Notes under the pieces: model-generated | The model's database searches: none | Seen by the model: the letters and a program-made list of their open reading frames with translations, nothing else | What the model was told of the DNA's origin: nothing | Part shown: positions 1 through 8,057 of the stretch, piece by piece | How the letters are laid out: each line of letters begins with the position of its first letter | How positions within the stretch are numbered: the first letter of the stretch is position 1 | Assembly: GCA_963759175.1 (NCBI GenBank) | Contig: CAVWXP010000005.1 | Span: 211,545-275,544 of the forward strand | Length of the DNA stretch: 64,000 nucleotides | From: SZUA-442 sp963759175 | GTDB lineage: Bacteria > Actinomycetota > Acidimicrobiia > Spongiisociales > UBA5794 | Direction: 5' to 3' | Position numbers and translations under genes: made by a program

Positions 1-2
1 AC

Positions 3-257
3 GGCGAGCTGGTCCGCTTCGCACAGGACAACACGGACGGATACGGGAAGGCCGTCGAGGCCCACGTCATCACCACACTCACGACGACGGACTACGCCGA
101 GGAGCAGCTGGCCGGGGGCCCCGTCGTGGCAGCAACAGGGTCGGGATGGACGGCATCGGGTATGCACCACGTCTCGGCGGTCGAGACGGTCGACGGTCGA
201 TGGCGCGTAGCGATCGACGGATACGCGACCCAGCGCGTGTTCGGTATCGGTCGGTAA
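3..257 (+). CDS. C-terminal end of an unidentified protein (5' truncated by window edge)
   Basis: An open frame enters from the left edge and stops with TAA at 255-257, giving the last 84 residues of a protein. Third codon positions are almost all G or C, as in the sure genes here, which supports this frame over the equally open antisense frame. The tail reads ...HHVSAVETVDGRWRVAIDG... and ends RVFGIGR. It has no membrane segment and no motif I recognise. I cannot name the family, and the start lies outside the window. Confidence 0.55.
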   Translation, partial: GELVRFAQDNTDGYGKAVEAHVITTLTTTDYAEEQLAGGPVVAATGSGWTASGMHHVSAVETVDGRWRVAIDGYATQRVFGIGR

Positions 258-594
258 CGCGGCCGGTGGCGTGGCTGGTCGCGGGCACGAAGGGCGCGGA
301 TCGTGCGCCGGGACCCCTCGCCCTACCGACTCAGGCGGCGCGACGTGATGGACGAAGCACACCGGGCACGAGGCGTCGGAACAGGTCGCAAGGGGTTCGA
401 CGGTGAGGCCCGCCTCGGCGAAGAGTGTGACGAGGTCCTCGTCGGAGGGAAGCATCGATGATGCTTCGGGTGTCGGGATGAGATGCAGTGTTTCCATGTC
501 GCTGAATGTACGTCGTGGGTGTGACAGATTCCGCGACACGGAGCGATGCCTGCCGGTGGATGCTGTCGCACCGGCGTCAAGTAGGCTCGGCGCG
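258..594. other. Gap of about 340 bp without a convincing gene
   Basis: Nothing certain is encoded here. A minus-strand frame opens with ATG at 497-495 (METLHLIPTPEASSM...) and has plausible codon use for about 60 residues, including a Cys cluster (TCSDASCPVC). It then runs without a stop, antisense to the preceding gene, and off the window. It could be a small real gene whose stop is hidden by a frameshift, or chance. No terminator or tRNA is visible. Confidence 0.3.
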
Positions 595-942
595 ATGGAA
601 CTCAAGCGGTATGCGGATCAGGCTCCGTTCATGTACGGCGACATCCAGCTGCGGGAGATGACGCCCGAGGCATTCGACCTGGCGTCGTTCGCCGAGGTGG
701 TCCTACCGATCGGTGTCGAGCGTCCAGCGCGCCAGAATGCCAAGGACCACCGCATCTACGTCTGCCAGTCCGGTGACATCGAGTTCACCGTCGACGGCTC
801 GGTGTTCCACCTCGAACGCGGTGATGTGGTGCACATCGCCAAGGGTGAGACCTACGGCTTCCACAACGGCGGATACGAGGAGGGCAGGTTGCTCCTCCTG
901 CGGGTGCCGGGACCGGAACAACCGGACTCCGCCCAGCCCTGA
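595..942 (+). CDS. Small single-domain cupin protein
   Basis: A 115-residue protein starting at ATG 595 (MELKRYADQAP). The longer open frame upstream reads through non-coding-looking sequence, so this start is preferred. The centre has a cupin barrel pattern: a polar stretch (RQNAKDHRIYVCQSGDIEFTVDG as pieces) followed by GDVVHIAKGETYGFHNGG, the typical second cupin motif with one His. The classic first-motif metal ligands are incomplete, so metal binding is uncertain. It is probably a cytoplasmic small-molecule-binding or isomerase-like protein. It converges on the hemolysin-III gene with only 7 bp between stops. The exact substrate cannot be read from sequence. Confidence 0.75.
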   Translation: MELKRYADQAPFMYGDIQLREMTPEAFDLASFAEVVLPIGVERPARQNAKDHRIYVCQSGDIEFTVDGSVFHLERGDVVHIAKGETYGFHNGGYEEGRLLLLRVPGPEQPDSAQP

Positions 943-949
943 GCGGAGC

Positions 950-1615
950 TCAGGCGCCGAGTGGGATCACGTAGCGCGACACGAGTACGAAGTGGATCGA
1001 TGTCGCGGTGACCACCATGATGTGGAACACCTCGTGGTACGAAAAGACCCGGGGCCACAGCTTCGGGCGGTTTGTGGCGAGCAGAACGACGCCGAGGCTG
1101 TAGATGGCTCCTCCCAGGAGGCCGAGCATGGCTGCGGTCCAACCGAGCTCCTGGACGAACTTCCATCCGATCAGGATCCCGAGCCAACCCATCGTGAGTC
1201 CCAGGGCCATCGAGAAGGCCTGACCGTCCCGAGGGAAGAACGTGTGCTGTGCCGCTCCGATGGCGACAGCCCCCCACGCAACGCCGAGGACGACCCACTG
1301 GAGCCAGCCGTCGAGGGCCACGATCGCGATCGGCGTGTAGGTCCCGGCGATGAGTACCAGGATCATCGTGTGGTCGAGGCGCTGCATCCGCTTCTTGGCG
1401 GCCTCGCCCCAGGGGACACCGTGGTACAGCGAGCTGGTCGTGTAGAGGGCGATCATCGCCAGGCCGAAAACGATGGCACCCAGGCGTGTTGCCAGGTTCG
1501 GGGCCTGCCATGCGAGGTACACGGTGCCGACCACCGCGGCGACGGCCGCGGCGCCATGCATGATGCCACGGACGGGGTTCTGCATCTTGCCCAGGGTCCA
1601 GCGGTGCACATCCAT
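950..1615 (-). CDS. Hemolysin III / PAQR family integral membrane protein
   Basis: A 221-residue protein with about seven hydrophobic segments, the family's usual size. It carries the three conserved PAQR/HlyIII signatures: SSLYHG at about residues 61-66, RLDH at about 79-82 and HEVFH at about 194-198. Their Asp and His residues bind zinc in characterised relatives. Members include YqfA/TrhA and eukaryotic adiponectin receptors. Bacterial members act in the cytoplasmic membrane and are linked to membrane-fluidity homeostasis; the haemolysin name is historical. It is transcribed alone, converging with the cupin gene, and its ATG at 1615 fits the usual N-terminus. Family assignment is secure; physiological role is inferred. 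Confidence 0.9.
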   Translation of the reverse strand: MDVHRWTLGKMQNPVRGIMHGAAAVAAVVGTVYLAWQAPNLATRLGAIVFGLAMIALYTTSSLYHGVPWGEAAKKRMQRLDHTMILVLIAGTYTPIAIVALDGWLQWVVLGVAWGAVAIGAAQHTFFPRDGQAFSMALGLTMGWLGILIGWKFVQELGWTAAMLGLLGGAIYSLGVVLLATNRPKLWPRVFSYHEVFHIMVVTATSIHFVLVSRYVIPLGA

Positions 1616-1800
1616 GGCGACGGAGGGTAGCGGTCCGATTCCTCTCGGTCACCTTGTTTCGTGTGAACCCGGTGTGAACTTCCCTACCGACGGGCACCTG
1701 GCCGTCTCCGTCACGCGTCGCGACCGCCGAGGGTGATGCGCTGAACCCATGGTCATCCTTCGTCCCAGTCCTATTGTGTGGAGGTCGCACGAGATCGGGG

Positions 1801-2589
1801 ATGGGTGTGACGATCAGGCACACGCTGCTCAAGCCCGCATATCGACTGTACGAGGATCGGCTCGTGCGCCACCTCGATCGCGATGCCCTTCCTCACCACA
1901 TCGGTGTGATCCACGATGGTCACCGCCGCTACGCGAGGCACCAGCGACTCCCCGACTACCAGGCGTCGTATCGCGTGGGCATGGACAAATTCGAGCAGTT
2001 CTTGCAGTGGACCGCCGAGCTCGATATCGATGCGGTGACCTGCTGGTTGCTGTCCACCGAGAACCTCGCCCGTTCCGATGACGAGTTACTGCCGTACTAC
2101 GAGGTCCTCATGGAGCTGTTCGAGAGGATCCCGGAGTCGTCCGCCGGCAAGGACGTCCGGGTCCGGTTCATCGGGAGCCTCGACCTGTTGCCAGGCGACC
2201 TCGTGGAGTCGGCAAAGCGACTCGAGGAGCGATGCGCCTCGGGATCGCGTCGGGTGACGATCGCCCTGGCATACGGCGGTCGTCAGGAGATCGTCGATGC
2301 CGTGAAGGATCTCGTCGCCGACCTCGCCGACGAGGGTGTGTCGGCGCAGGGCATCGCCGATCACATCGACAAGCATGCGTTGTCGTCGCGGATGTACGCA
2401 TCGGACCTGCCCGATCCCGACATGGTGTTGCGCACCTCAGGCGAGGCTCGCCTCTCGGGGTTCCTCCTGTGGCAGGCGGCGTACGCCGAGTACGCCTTCG
2501 TCGACGTGTACTGGCCGGCGTTCCGCAAGGTCGACTTCCTCCGTGCACTCCGTGACTACACCCGCAGGGAACGTCGCTACGGGAAGTAG
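1801..2589 (+). CDS. cis-Prenyltransferase (UppS/Rv1086-like polyprenyl diphosphate synthase)
   Basis: A 262-residue cytoplasmic enzyme of the undecaprenyl diphosphate synthase family, which condenses isopentenyl diphosphate units in Z configuration for lipid-carrier synthesis. Start ATG 1801 (MGVTIRHTLLKPAYRLYEDRL) matches the N-terminus of mycobacterial Rv1086; a longer start at 1774 is possible. Conserved motifs are LLSTENL, YGGRQEIVDAV, DPDMVLRTSGEARLSGFLLWQ and the C-terminal RKVDFLRALRDY (shown in pieces). The first motif is odd: the usual MDGNGRWA/CDGNRRWA reads HDGHRRYA at about residues 38-45. The catalytic Asp is kept, while the following Asn is His and the Trp is Tyr. Rv1086 makes short Z,E-farnesyl diphosphate; chain length here is unknown. 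Confidence 0.88.
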   Translation: MGVTIRHTLLKPAYRLYEDRLVRHLDRDALPHHIGVIHDGHRRYARHQRLPDYQASYRVGMDKFEQFLQWTAELDIDAVTCWLLSTENLARSDDELLPYYEVLMELFERIPESSAGKDVRVRFIGSLDLLPGDLVESAKRLEERCASGSRRVTIALAYGGRQEIVDAVKDLVADLADEGVSAQGIADHIDKHALSSRMYASDLPDPDMVLRTSGEARLSGFLLWQAAYAEYAFVDVYWPAFRKVDFLRALRDYTRRERRYGK

Positions 2590-2617
2590 CACTGGGTGAC
2601 GGGATCGCCGACGGCGT

Positions 2618-3301
2618 TCAGCGGGATCGCAGCTCGAGGGGGATGTGGTCCTGGTCGTTGAACGACCGCAGGCTCGGCACATGCGCTCCGGCGAGGGGGA
2701 TCAGCTTGATCCGTGCGATCGAGGCGTGGAACAACACGAGTCGCTCCCATTCCCATGGGGCGGGAGGCACACCGAGCAAGTGTGTCAGACACACGGAGTT
2801 GGTGCCTCCATGAGCGACGATCACCAGGCGACCGGGATCCCGGTCGACTCGCCACAACTGCGGATCGCGTGGGTCGCGCACCATGCCGCGTTCGGCGAGG
2901 AGATCGTCGAGTGCGGTCGTGACCCGGTTGTGGAAGGTGCGGAACGACTCGCCACCGGGTAGGCCGTCCCACCATTCCTGGGGCGAGCGGTCCTTCGTCG
3001 TCTTGAAGATCTCGATGACGCGTTCTTCGGTGACGCCGTCCCAATCGGGCATCTTGACCTCGACGAGGTCATCAACGGTCTGGATGGGGAGTCCCGTCGA
3101 TGCAGCGATCGGTTCGGCGGTCTGCTGGGACCGCAGTGCCGGCGAGGCGATCAATTCGGCTGCCGTCCTCGGATCCGCTCCGATGCGTTCGGCGGCAAGG
3201 CGCGCCTGCTCGCGTCCGAGGTCGGTGAGGTAGGGGTCGGTCTGGGAGAGGCCGTCGACTGCCCATTGGGGTTGTCCGTGTCGGATGAAGACGATGTCCA
3301 T
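2618..3301 (-). CDS. Histidine phosphatase superfamily protein (phosphoglycerate-mutase-like)
   Basis: A 227-residue protein. The open frame extends further upstream, but ATG 3301 gives the canonical start MDIVFIRHGQPQW, with the catalytic RHG motif at residues 7-9. The second catalytic His lies in VIVAHGGTNS at about residue 165, and the proton-donor region is around ADPRTAAELIASPALRS. No signal peptide is seen, so it is cytosolic. The family includes phosphoglycerate mutases, CobC-type and broad-specificity phosphatases; nothing here identifies the substrate. It converges with the prenyltransferase gene, 28 bp apart, and points away from pyrE. The family is certain and the function open. 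Confidence 0.88.
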   Translation of the reverse strand: MDIVFIRHGQPQWAVDGLSQTDPYLTDLGREQARLAAERIGADPRTAAELIASPALRSQQTAEPIAASTGLPIQTVDDLVEVKMPDWDGVTEERVIEIFKTTKDRSPQEWWDGLPGGESFRTFHNRVTTALDDLLAERGMVRDPRDPQLWRVDRDPGRLVIVAHGGTNSVCLTHLLGVPPAPWEWERLVLFHASIARIKLIPLAGAHVPSLRSFNDQDHIPLELRSR

Positions 3302-3378
3302 ACGATCAGGGTAGTGGGGGTCCGGTGCGCCCCTCGGTGCAGGGCTTCCGGCCCAGAACGTACCCTGGACGAACCAAA

Positions 3379-3396
3379 GGCCGCCTTGCGGCGGCC
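3379..3396 (-). terminator. GC-rich hairpin between histidine phosphatase and pyrE
   Basis: Perfect 7-bp inverted repeat GGCCGCC-TTGC-GGCGGCC followed on the minus strand by CTTTGG. It lies upstream of both divergent genes, so it may instead be a leader structure. The T-run is poor. Confidence 0.3.
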
Positions 3397-3483
3397 CCCG
3401 GTTCGGGCTTAGACGGGAGGTTAGGAAGGCATCCTGTCTGATTAGTGTTTCGACGGATCGCACGTGCGACTTGAGAGGTTTTC

Positions 3484-4050
3484 TTGAATTTTTCTTCCGG
3501 CCCGAAATCGGCCCTCGTCGCCCACCTGCGAGAGCACGCCGTGCGAACCGATGGGCCCTTCGTCCTGCGCTCCGGAGAGACGTCGGATTGGTACATCGAT
3601 GCCCGTCAGACGACCTTCTCGGGCGAGGGAGCCCTCGTCGTGGGTGCCGCGGTGCTCGAAGAGGTCCCCGACGGTGTGGTGGGTGTCGGTGGCATGACGA
3701 TGGGAGCTGATCCGATCGCCATCGCTACGGCCATGGAGGCTGCACGTTCGGGACGGACGCTCGCGGCCTTCTCGGTTCGGAAGGAGGCCAAGGACCATGG
3801 CACGGGTGGTCGCCTCGTCGGTCCGATCGGGGCTGGCGACACCGTCGTGGTCCTCGAGGACACCACCACGACGGGCGGTGCCCTCGTGGAGGCCATCGAG
3901 GCGCTCACGGCCGAGGGTGTGGAGGTGGTGAAGGCGGTGTCGCTCGTCGATCGCTCCGAGGGCGTCGTTGCGGACCGGCTCGCGGCCCTCGGCATCGCAT
4001 ACGTGCCGCTCGTCACCCCTGCCGATTTCGGGTTCGGTGGCCGCGCGTGA
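3484..4050 (+). CDS. pyrE: Orotate phosphoribosyltransferase
   Basis: Converts orotate plus PRPP to orotidine 5'-phosphate in pyrimidine synthesis. The 188-residue product begins at a TTG codon (3484-3486) placed 5 nt after GAGAGG at 3473-3478; no ATG fits the conserved N-terminus. The type I PRPP-binding motif VVVLEDTTTTGGAL is at about residues 121-134. The substrate loop region is SVRKEAKDHGTGG at about 97-109, including the catalytic Lys and the flexible KxxxKxHG-like segment. Length is typical for short actinobacterial PyrE. The next gene starts with GTG overlapping its stop (GTGA), so the two are translationally coupled. The rest of the pyr pathway is not in this window. Confidence 0.93.
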   Translation: MNFSSGPKSALVAHLREHAVRTDGPFVLRSGETSDWYIDARQTTFSGEGALVVGAAVLEEVPDGVVGVGGMTMGADPIAIATAMEAARSGRTLAAFSVRKEAKDHGTGGRLVGPIGAGDTVVVLEDTTTTGGALVEAIEALTAEGVEVVKAVSLVDRSEGVVADRLAALGIAYVPLVTPADFGFGGRA

Positions 4051-4910
4051 GGAGCTACCGATCACCGCTCCGGTTGTTCGTCATCGGAATGATCGGGATC
4101 GTGCTGTTGATCGCAGCGACCGATGTGATGTTCGGGCATTGGCTGTCGACCCCGCCGGACAACAACGATGGCGTCCTCACGACGCGCGGACAGGCCCAAC
4201 AGCGCGGTGACATCGTGTGGGGAGCGGCCATGGTGGGTGTCGGCACGCTGCTCGTGGGCGGCGCCGTGGTCGAATTGGTGAGGCGCAGACCCCAGGTCGT
4301 GGTCGGATCGAATGAGGTGACGCTGGCCATCGGATCGGCCGAGCGTGATGTCACGATCGAGTGGGCCAACGTACGGGCCGTTGCGAGCGAGGTGGCGATC
4401 GATCCCTACGACGGCGCCCTGCGCGAGCAGCTCGTCATCGACGTGTACGACCGAAGCGGACTTCCCGACGACCCTCTGGGAGCGCAGTGGTCCGGAAACG
4501 AATTGCGTGTCGACGCCCATGACTGGACCCGCGACGTCGGTGACATCGCCCTTGCCTGCCAGGGAGCACTGGGACACCATCGGCGGGTCGAGGAGATCAA
4601 GGAGATGGGTCCGCCGTCGATGGTGTGGGAAACCGTGGTCGATGGAGAGGATGCATCGCCCGTCGCCGTGATTGGCGGTGTCGCCACCGACACCGAGCCC
4701 GAACCCGTGACGGATGTGAGCGAGGATCGTGCACCAGGGGACATTGCGACGGAGACCCCTGCGTCCGAGGATCCCGACGCCGAGGAGCAGGAGGGTGACG
4801 GCGAAGCGGTGCCGATGAGCGCCTCCGAGGACCTTCCTGAGGATCCGCAGCCGAAGGTCGAACCATCGGCGGACGATGACACATCACGATGGGGATCAAG
4901 AGGAGGCCAC
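4047..4910 (+). CDS. Two-TM membrane protein with PH-like domain and acidic tail, open into nfo
   Basis: Starts at GTG 4047 overlapping the pyrE stop. Residues about 9-30 and 55-77 are membrane segments. Residues about 85-180 resemble the small PH-like domains of actinobacterial membrane proteins, and a strongly acidic, Pro-rich tail follows (about residues 205-280). No stop occurs before the endonuclease IV gene, so as read the two form one 542-residue protein. A fusion is doubtful: nfo has its own AAGAGGAGG ribosome site and ATG. Shifting the last 11 codons by two bases gives ...HHDGDQEEAT then TGA overlapping that ATG (ATGA), a normal coupled arrangement. I suspect an undetected frameshift in the acidic tail. 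Function unknown. Confidence 0.6.
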
Positions 4911-5675
4911 ATGATCATCGGTGCCCACGTCAGTCCCCAGCGACCCCTCGAGGAGGCGGCGGCCCGCGGTGCCGATGCCGTCCAGGTCTTCCTGTCGAAT
5001 CCCCAGCAGTGGAAGCCACCAAAGCCGCGTGACGATGCTGAGGAGCTGCGGACGTCGGATATCGACATCTACGTGCACGCCCCCTACCTCATGAACCTCG
5101 CATCACCGAACAACCGTGTGCGGATCCCGTCGCGCAAGACCCTCGCGGCAACGGTCGAGGCTGCAGCGGCCATCGGGGCGAAGGGCGTGGTGGTCCACGG
5201 CGGCAGCGTCGGTGATGACGAGGACGTTTCCGTGGGGTACGAGCGGTGGCGCAAGGCGCTCGAGTCCTTCGACATCGCCGTCCCGATCCTGGTGGAGAAC
5301 ACGGCAGGCAGTGGGAACTCCGTCATGCAGGACCTCACCCACTACGGACCGCTGTGGGATGAGATCGGCGGGTTCGACGTCGGCGTGTGCCTCGACACCT
5401 GCCACACCTGGGCTGCCGGAGCCGACATGACCACGGCGGTGGATCTCGTGACGGCGGCCGTGGGGGGAATAGCCCTCGTCCACTGCAACGATTCCAAGGA
5501 CGAGGCCGGATCGAACCGGGACCGTCACGAGAACCTGGGTGCCGGGATGATCCCCGAGGATCAGCTCGTCGGGATCATCACTTCCGCAGGAGCACCGGTG
5601 ATCTGCGAGACGCCGGGTGACGCCGAACAATCCGCAGCCGACATCGTTTGGCTACGAGAAAGGCTCGACCGATGA
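4911..5675 (+). CDS. nfo: Endonuclease IV (AP endonuclease)
   Basis: Zinc-dependent apurinic/apyrimidinic endonuclease acting in base excision repair. Start ATG 4911 (MIIGAHVS) follows AGGAGG by four bases. The 254-residue protein keeps the metal ligands of the TIM-barrel family: YVHAPY, VVVHGGS, ILVENTAG, CLDTCHTWAAG, ALVHCNDSK, DRHENLGAG and VICETPG, corresponding to E. coli His69, His109, Glu145, Asp179/His182, His216, Asp229/His231 and Glu261. It is somewhat shorter than the 285-residue E. coli enzyme. It is in frame with the upstream membrane-protein gene and its stop overlaps the next start (CGATGA), making a tight operon pyrE-membrane protein-nfo-carbonic anhydrase. Confidence 0.93.
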   Translation: MIIGAHVSPQRPLEEAAARGADAVQVFLSNPQQWKPPKPRDDAEELRTSDIDIYVHAPYLMNLASPNNRVRIPSRKTLAATVEAAAAIGAKGVVVHGGSVGDDEDVSVGYERWRKALESFDIAVPILVENTAGSGNSVMQDLTHYGPLWDEIGGFDVGVCLDTCHTWAAGADMTTAVDLVTAAVGGIALVHCNDSKDEAGSNRDRHENLGAGMIPEDQLVGIITSAGAPVICETPGDAEQSAADIVWLRERLDR

Positions 5676-6355
5676 CGATTCCTCGACCTGACTGGTCCTT
5701 TGCCGGCGACACCGGCCCCGACGCCTGGGCGTCGATCCGCCCCGAGTACGCGCGTTGTGCCTCCGGCCGTTTGCAGTCGCCAGTCGACCTCGGGGACGCT
5801 GTTGAAGGAGATCGGGGCGACCTCTCGCTTTCCTACCATCTCAACCGCCTGACGTTCGTCGACCTCCACTGGACGCTCCAGGTGCTCGCCGATCCCGGTG
5901 GTCACATGTCGTACCTCGGGCGCCGCCACGAGTTCGCCGAGATGCACTTCCACGCCCCGGCGGAACACACGATCGACGGCATCGCCGCCGACCTCGAGGC
6001 CCATTTCGTGCATCAGGCCGATGACGGACAACTCGCTGTCGTGGCCGTCCTCTTCGATGTGGCTCCGGGCACCCACGACATCGACGACCTGGTGGCCGGT
6101 GTTCCTGCGGAACCCGGAGGTGAGGAGCAGATGGCTGGATCAAGGGACATCCAAGGATTCATTCCGTTGCGGTCGCGCCGATACCGATACACGGGATCCC
6201 GTACCACACCTCCGTGCAGCGAGAACGTGTCGTGGATCGTGATGGAGGATCGAGGCACCGTCGGAGCCGACGCCCTGGCAGCATTCACCCGCCGCTACGA
6301 GCCGAATGCGCGCCCAACCCAGCCCCTCAACGGTCGCACGATCACCCTCGGGTGA
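5672..6355 (+). CDS. Alpha-type carbonic anhydrase without signal peptide
   Basis: A 227-residue alpha carbonic anhydrase, catalysing CO2 hydration. Start ATG 5672 overlaps the nfo stop by ATGA. Family hallmarks are QSPVDL at about residues 33-38, the zinc His pair in EMHFHAPAEH at about 90-99, the third ligand in AHFVHQ at about 110-115, and YTGSRTTPPCSENVSW near 180-195, the Y-x-GSLTTPPC-x-E signature. Most bacterial alpha enzymes are exported. Here the N-terminus (MTIPRPDWSFAGDTGPDAW) is polar with no hydrophobic stretch, implying a cytoplasmic enzyme or an unrecognised start. Its place behind a DNA-repair gene is unusual and gives no functional clue. Confidence 0.9.
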   Translation: MTIPRPDWSFAGDTGPDAWASIRPEYARCASGRLQSPVDLGDAVEGDRGDLSLSYHLNRLTFVDLHWTLQVLADPGGHMSYLGRRHEFAEMHFHAPAEHTIDGIAADLEAHFVHQADDGQLAVVAVLFDVAPGTHDIDDLVAGVPAEPGGEEQMAGSRDIQGFIPLRSRRYRYTGSRTTPPCSENVSWIVMEDRGTVGADALAAFTRRYEPNARPTQPLNGRTITLG

Positions 6356-6394
6356 ACGGGGAAGGCACCGGATGCGTGGACGGACCCGTCGCGT

Positions 6395-7889
6395 TCATGA
6401 CGGCCGGACCCCGGACCCGGCGTCGACCCGCCATACCGTGTCGGTGACCTGCTCGGCGAGTCGGTCGTCGTGGGTGATCAGGACGAGCGCTCCCGAGTAG
6501 GCGACGAGGGCCTCTTCGAGGCGCTCGATCGACGGAAGGTCGAGATGGTTCGTCGGTTCATCGAGCACCATCAGCCATGTCGATGTTCCGAGTCCGAGGG
6601 CGAGCGCCACCTTTCGTGCTTCCCCGGGGGAGGGATGATCGGACTGAGAAGCGGTTCGGGGTCCGTTCCGAGTCGGGACACGAGTGCCATGACGCGACCG
6701 CGTTCTGCCGAGGGAAGTCGGCGCACGGCATCGAGCCAGGCGGCCGTCGCCTCGGCGGTCGCCTCTTGCGGGAGGTGCAGGATCCGGTCGTCATCGATCG
6801 CTGCATGGTGGAGCAGCGTGTGCGCCAGAGCCGTCTTGCCCGCGCCGTTGGCCCCCGCGATACGGATCCGGTCCGACCTGCGCATGGCCACGTCGACATC
6901 GAACAGCGTTCGGGGTCCGGCGGTGACCGGACCGCGGTACCGGACAAGGAACTCCTTGTTCGCCTGTCTGCCCGGAGAACTCGATGGTTCCTCCGTGGTC
7001 CCTGGCGATGTCCATCGATGCGATTTCGCCGGTGACCGACTCGAGCTTGGAGCGTGTTACTTCGCGTTCCTTGGCTCCGGCTCGTTGGCCCGCGGCGTGG
7101 CGTCCGGTGGCCACTGCCCCGCGGGTGTCGAGGTCGTGGATACCGGCGTGTTCGCCGCTCGCGGATACGGGTTGCGTCCTTCTGTTCGGCGGTGCGGCGC
7201 TGGTCGGCCAGCCGTCGTCTGGCGCGAGCTGCCTCTCGGGTGAGGGCATCGTGGCGATCCTTGAGCGCGACGGCCTCGGCCTCCCATGCCGCCTTGGCCT
7301 CGTCGTAGGGCGCGGACCACAGCCGGACCTGCCCACCGGTGATGAGCAGGGTCCTCGTTGTGAGGGAGTTGAGCAGGGTGCGGTCGTGGGACACCACCAC
7401 GCCGGATCCCTTGAACGGCTCGAGGGCGTCCTCGAGGAGCCGGCGGCCATCGCCATCGAGGTGGTTCGTCGGCTCGTCGAGCAAGAGGACGTCTGGCTCC
7501 TTCGCCAGCGCCGTGGCGATCTGCCAGCGCTTTCGCTCGCCAGGGGACATCGACGGCCATCGCTCGAGGTCGCCACGGTCGAGGGCCAGCGATGCCCGGA
7601 GACGTACGGCGTCGCGGTCCCACGCTTCGGCGAAGCGCAGGATGTCGTCGGTGATGTGGTCGACCCGTTGGGGACACATCACCGGTGGCATGCCGTTCGG
7701 GTCGATGGTGACCGTGCCCGCGTCTGGCGGATGTGCACCGGCGATGAGTGAGAGGAGGGTGGTCTTCCCTGCGCCGTTTGCCCCGACGAGACCGGTCCAG
7801 CCGGGGCCGAGGTCGAACGAGGCGTCGTCGATGATGGGGACGGCGGACGTGTGGGCGTACGAGACGTGGGTGAAATGGATGGCAGACAT
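6395..7889 (-). pseudogene. ABC-F type ATPase with three frameshifts
   Basis: A duplicated-ATPase, membrane-free ABC-F protein; such proteins act on the ribosome in translation or antibiotic protection. The start is ATG 7889 (MSAIHFTHVSY). Nucleotide-binding domain 1 is intact: GANGAGKTT, SPGERKRW, LLLDEPTNHLD. The linker and domain 2 are recovered only by changing frame near 7155-7165, near 6961-6975 and near 6625-6640. Domain 2 then shows GANGAGKT, SPGEARKVALALG and MVLDEPTNHLD before the stop at 6395. The restored protein is about 497 residues, the size of short ABC-F proteins including antibiotic-protection types, but subtype cannot be assigned. Three clustered shifts may be decay or base-calling errors; one lies beside a C4G5 run. 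Confidence 0.8.
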
Positions 7890-8057
7890 GGGGCATCGCT
7901 CCCTCGAGGTGGAACGGTCGGAGCCGTTCGTTCGGTGGGTTCCTCAGATGCCTCTTGTCATGCGCCTTCTCCTCGCGGTATCGACAGGGTACCGACCCGA
8001 GAATCGGCGGAGCCGGCAGCGGCTCAAGCGCGCGTCGTTCGTTTCCGATACACAGGT

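Noticed and set aside
852..1832. Long minus-strand open frame of 326 codons over the hemolysin-III gene
   Set aside because: It overlaps a well-supported PAQR gene in another frame, has Arg/Pro/His-rich low-complexity composition and no family motif. It is a typical high-GC shadow.
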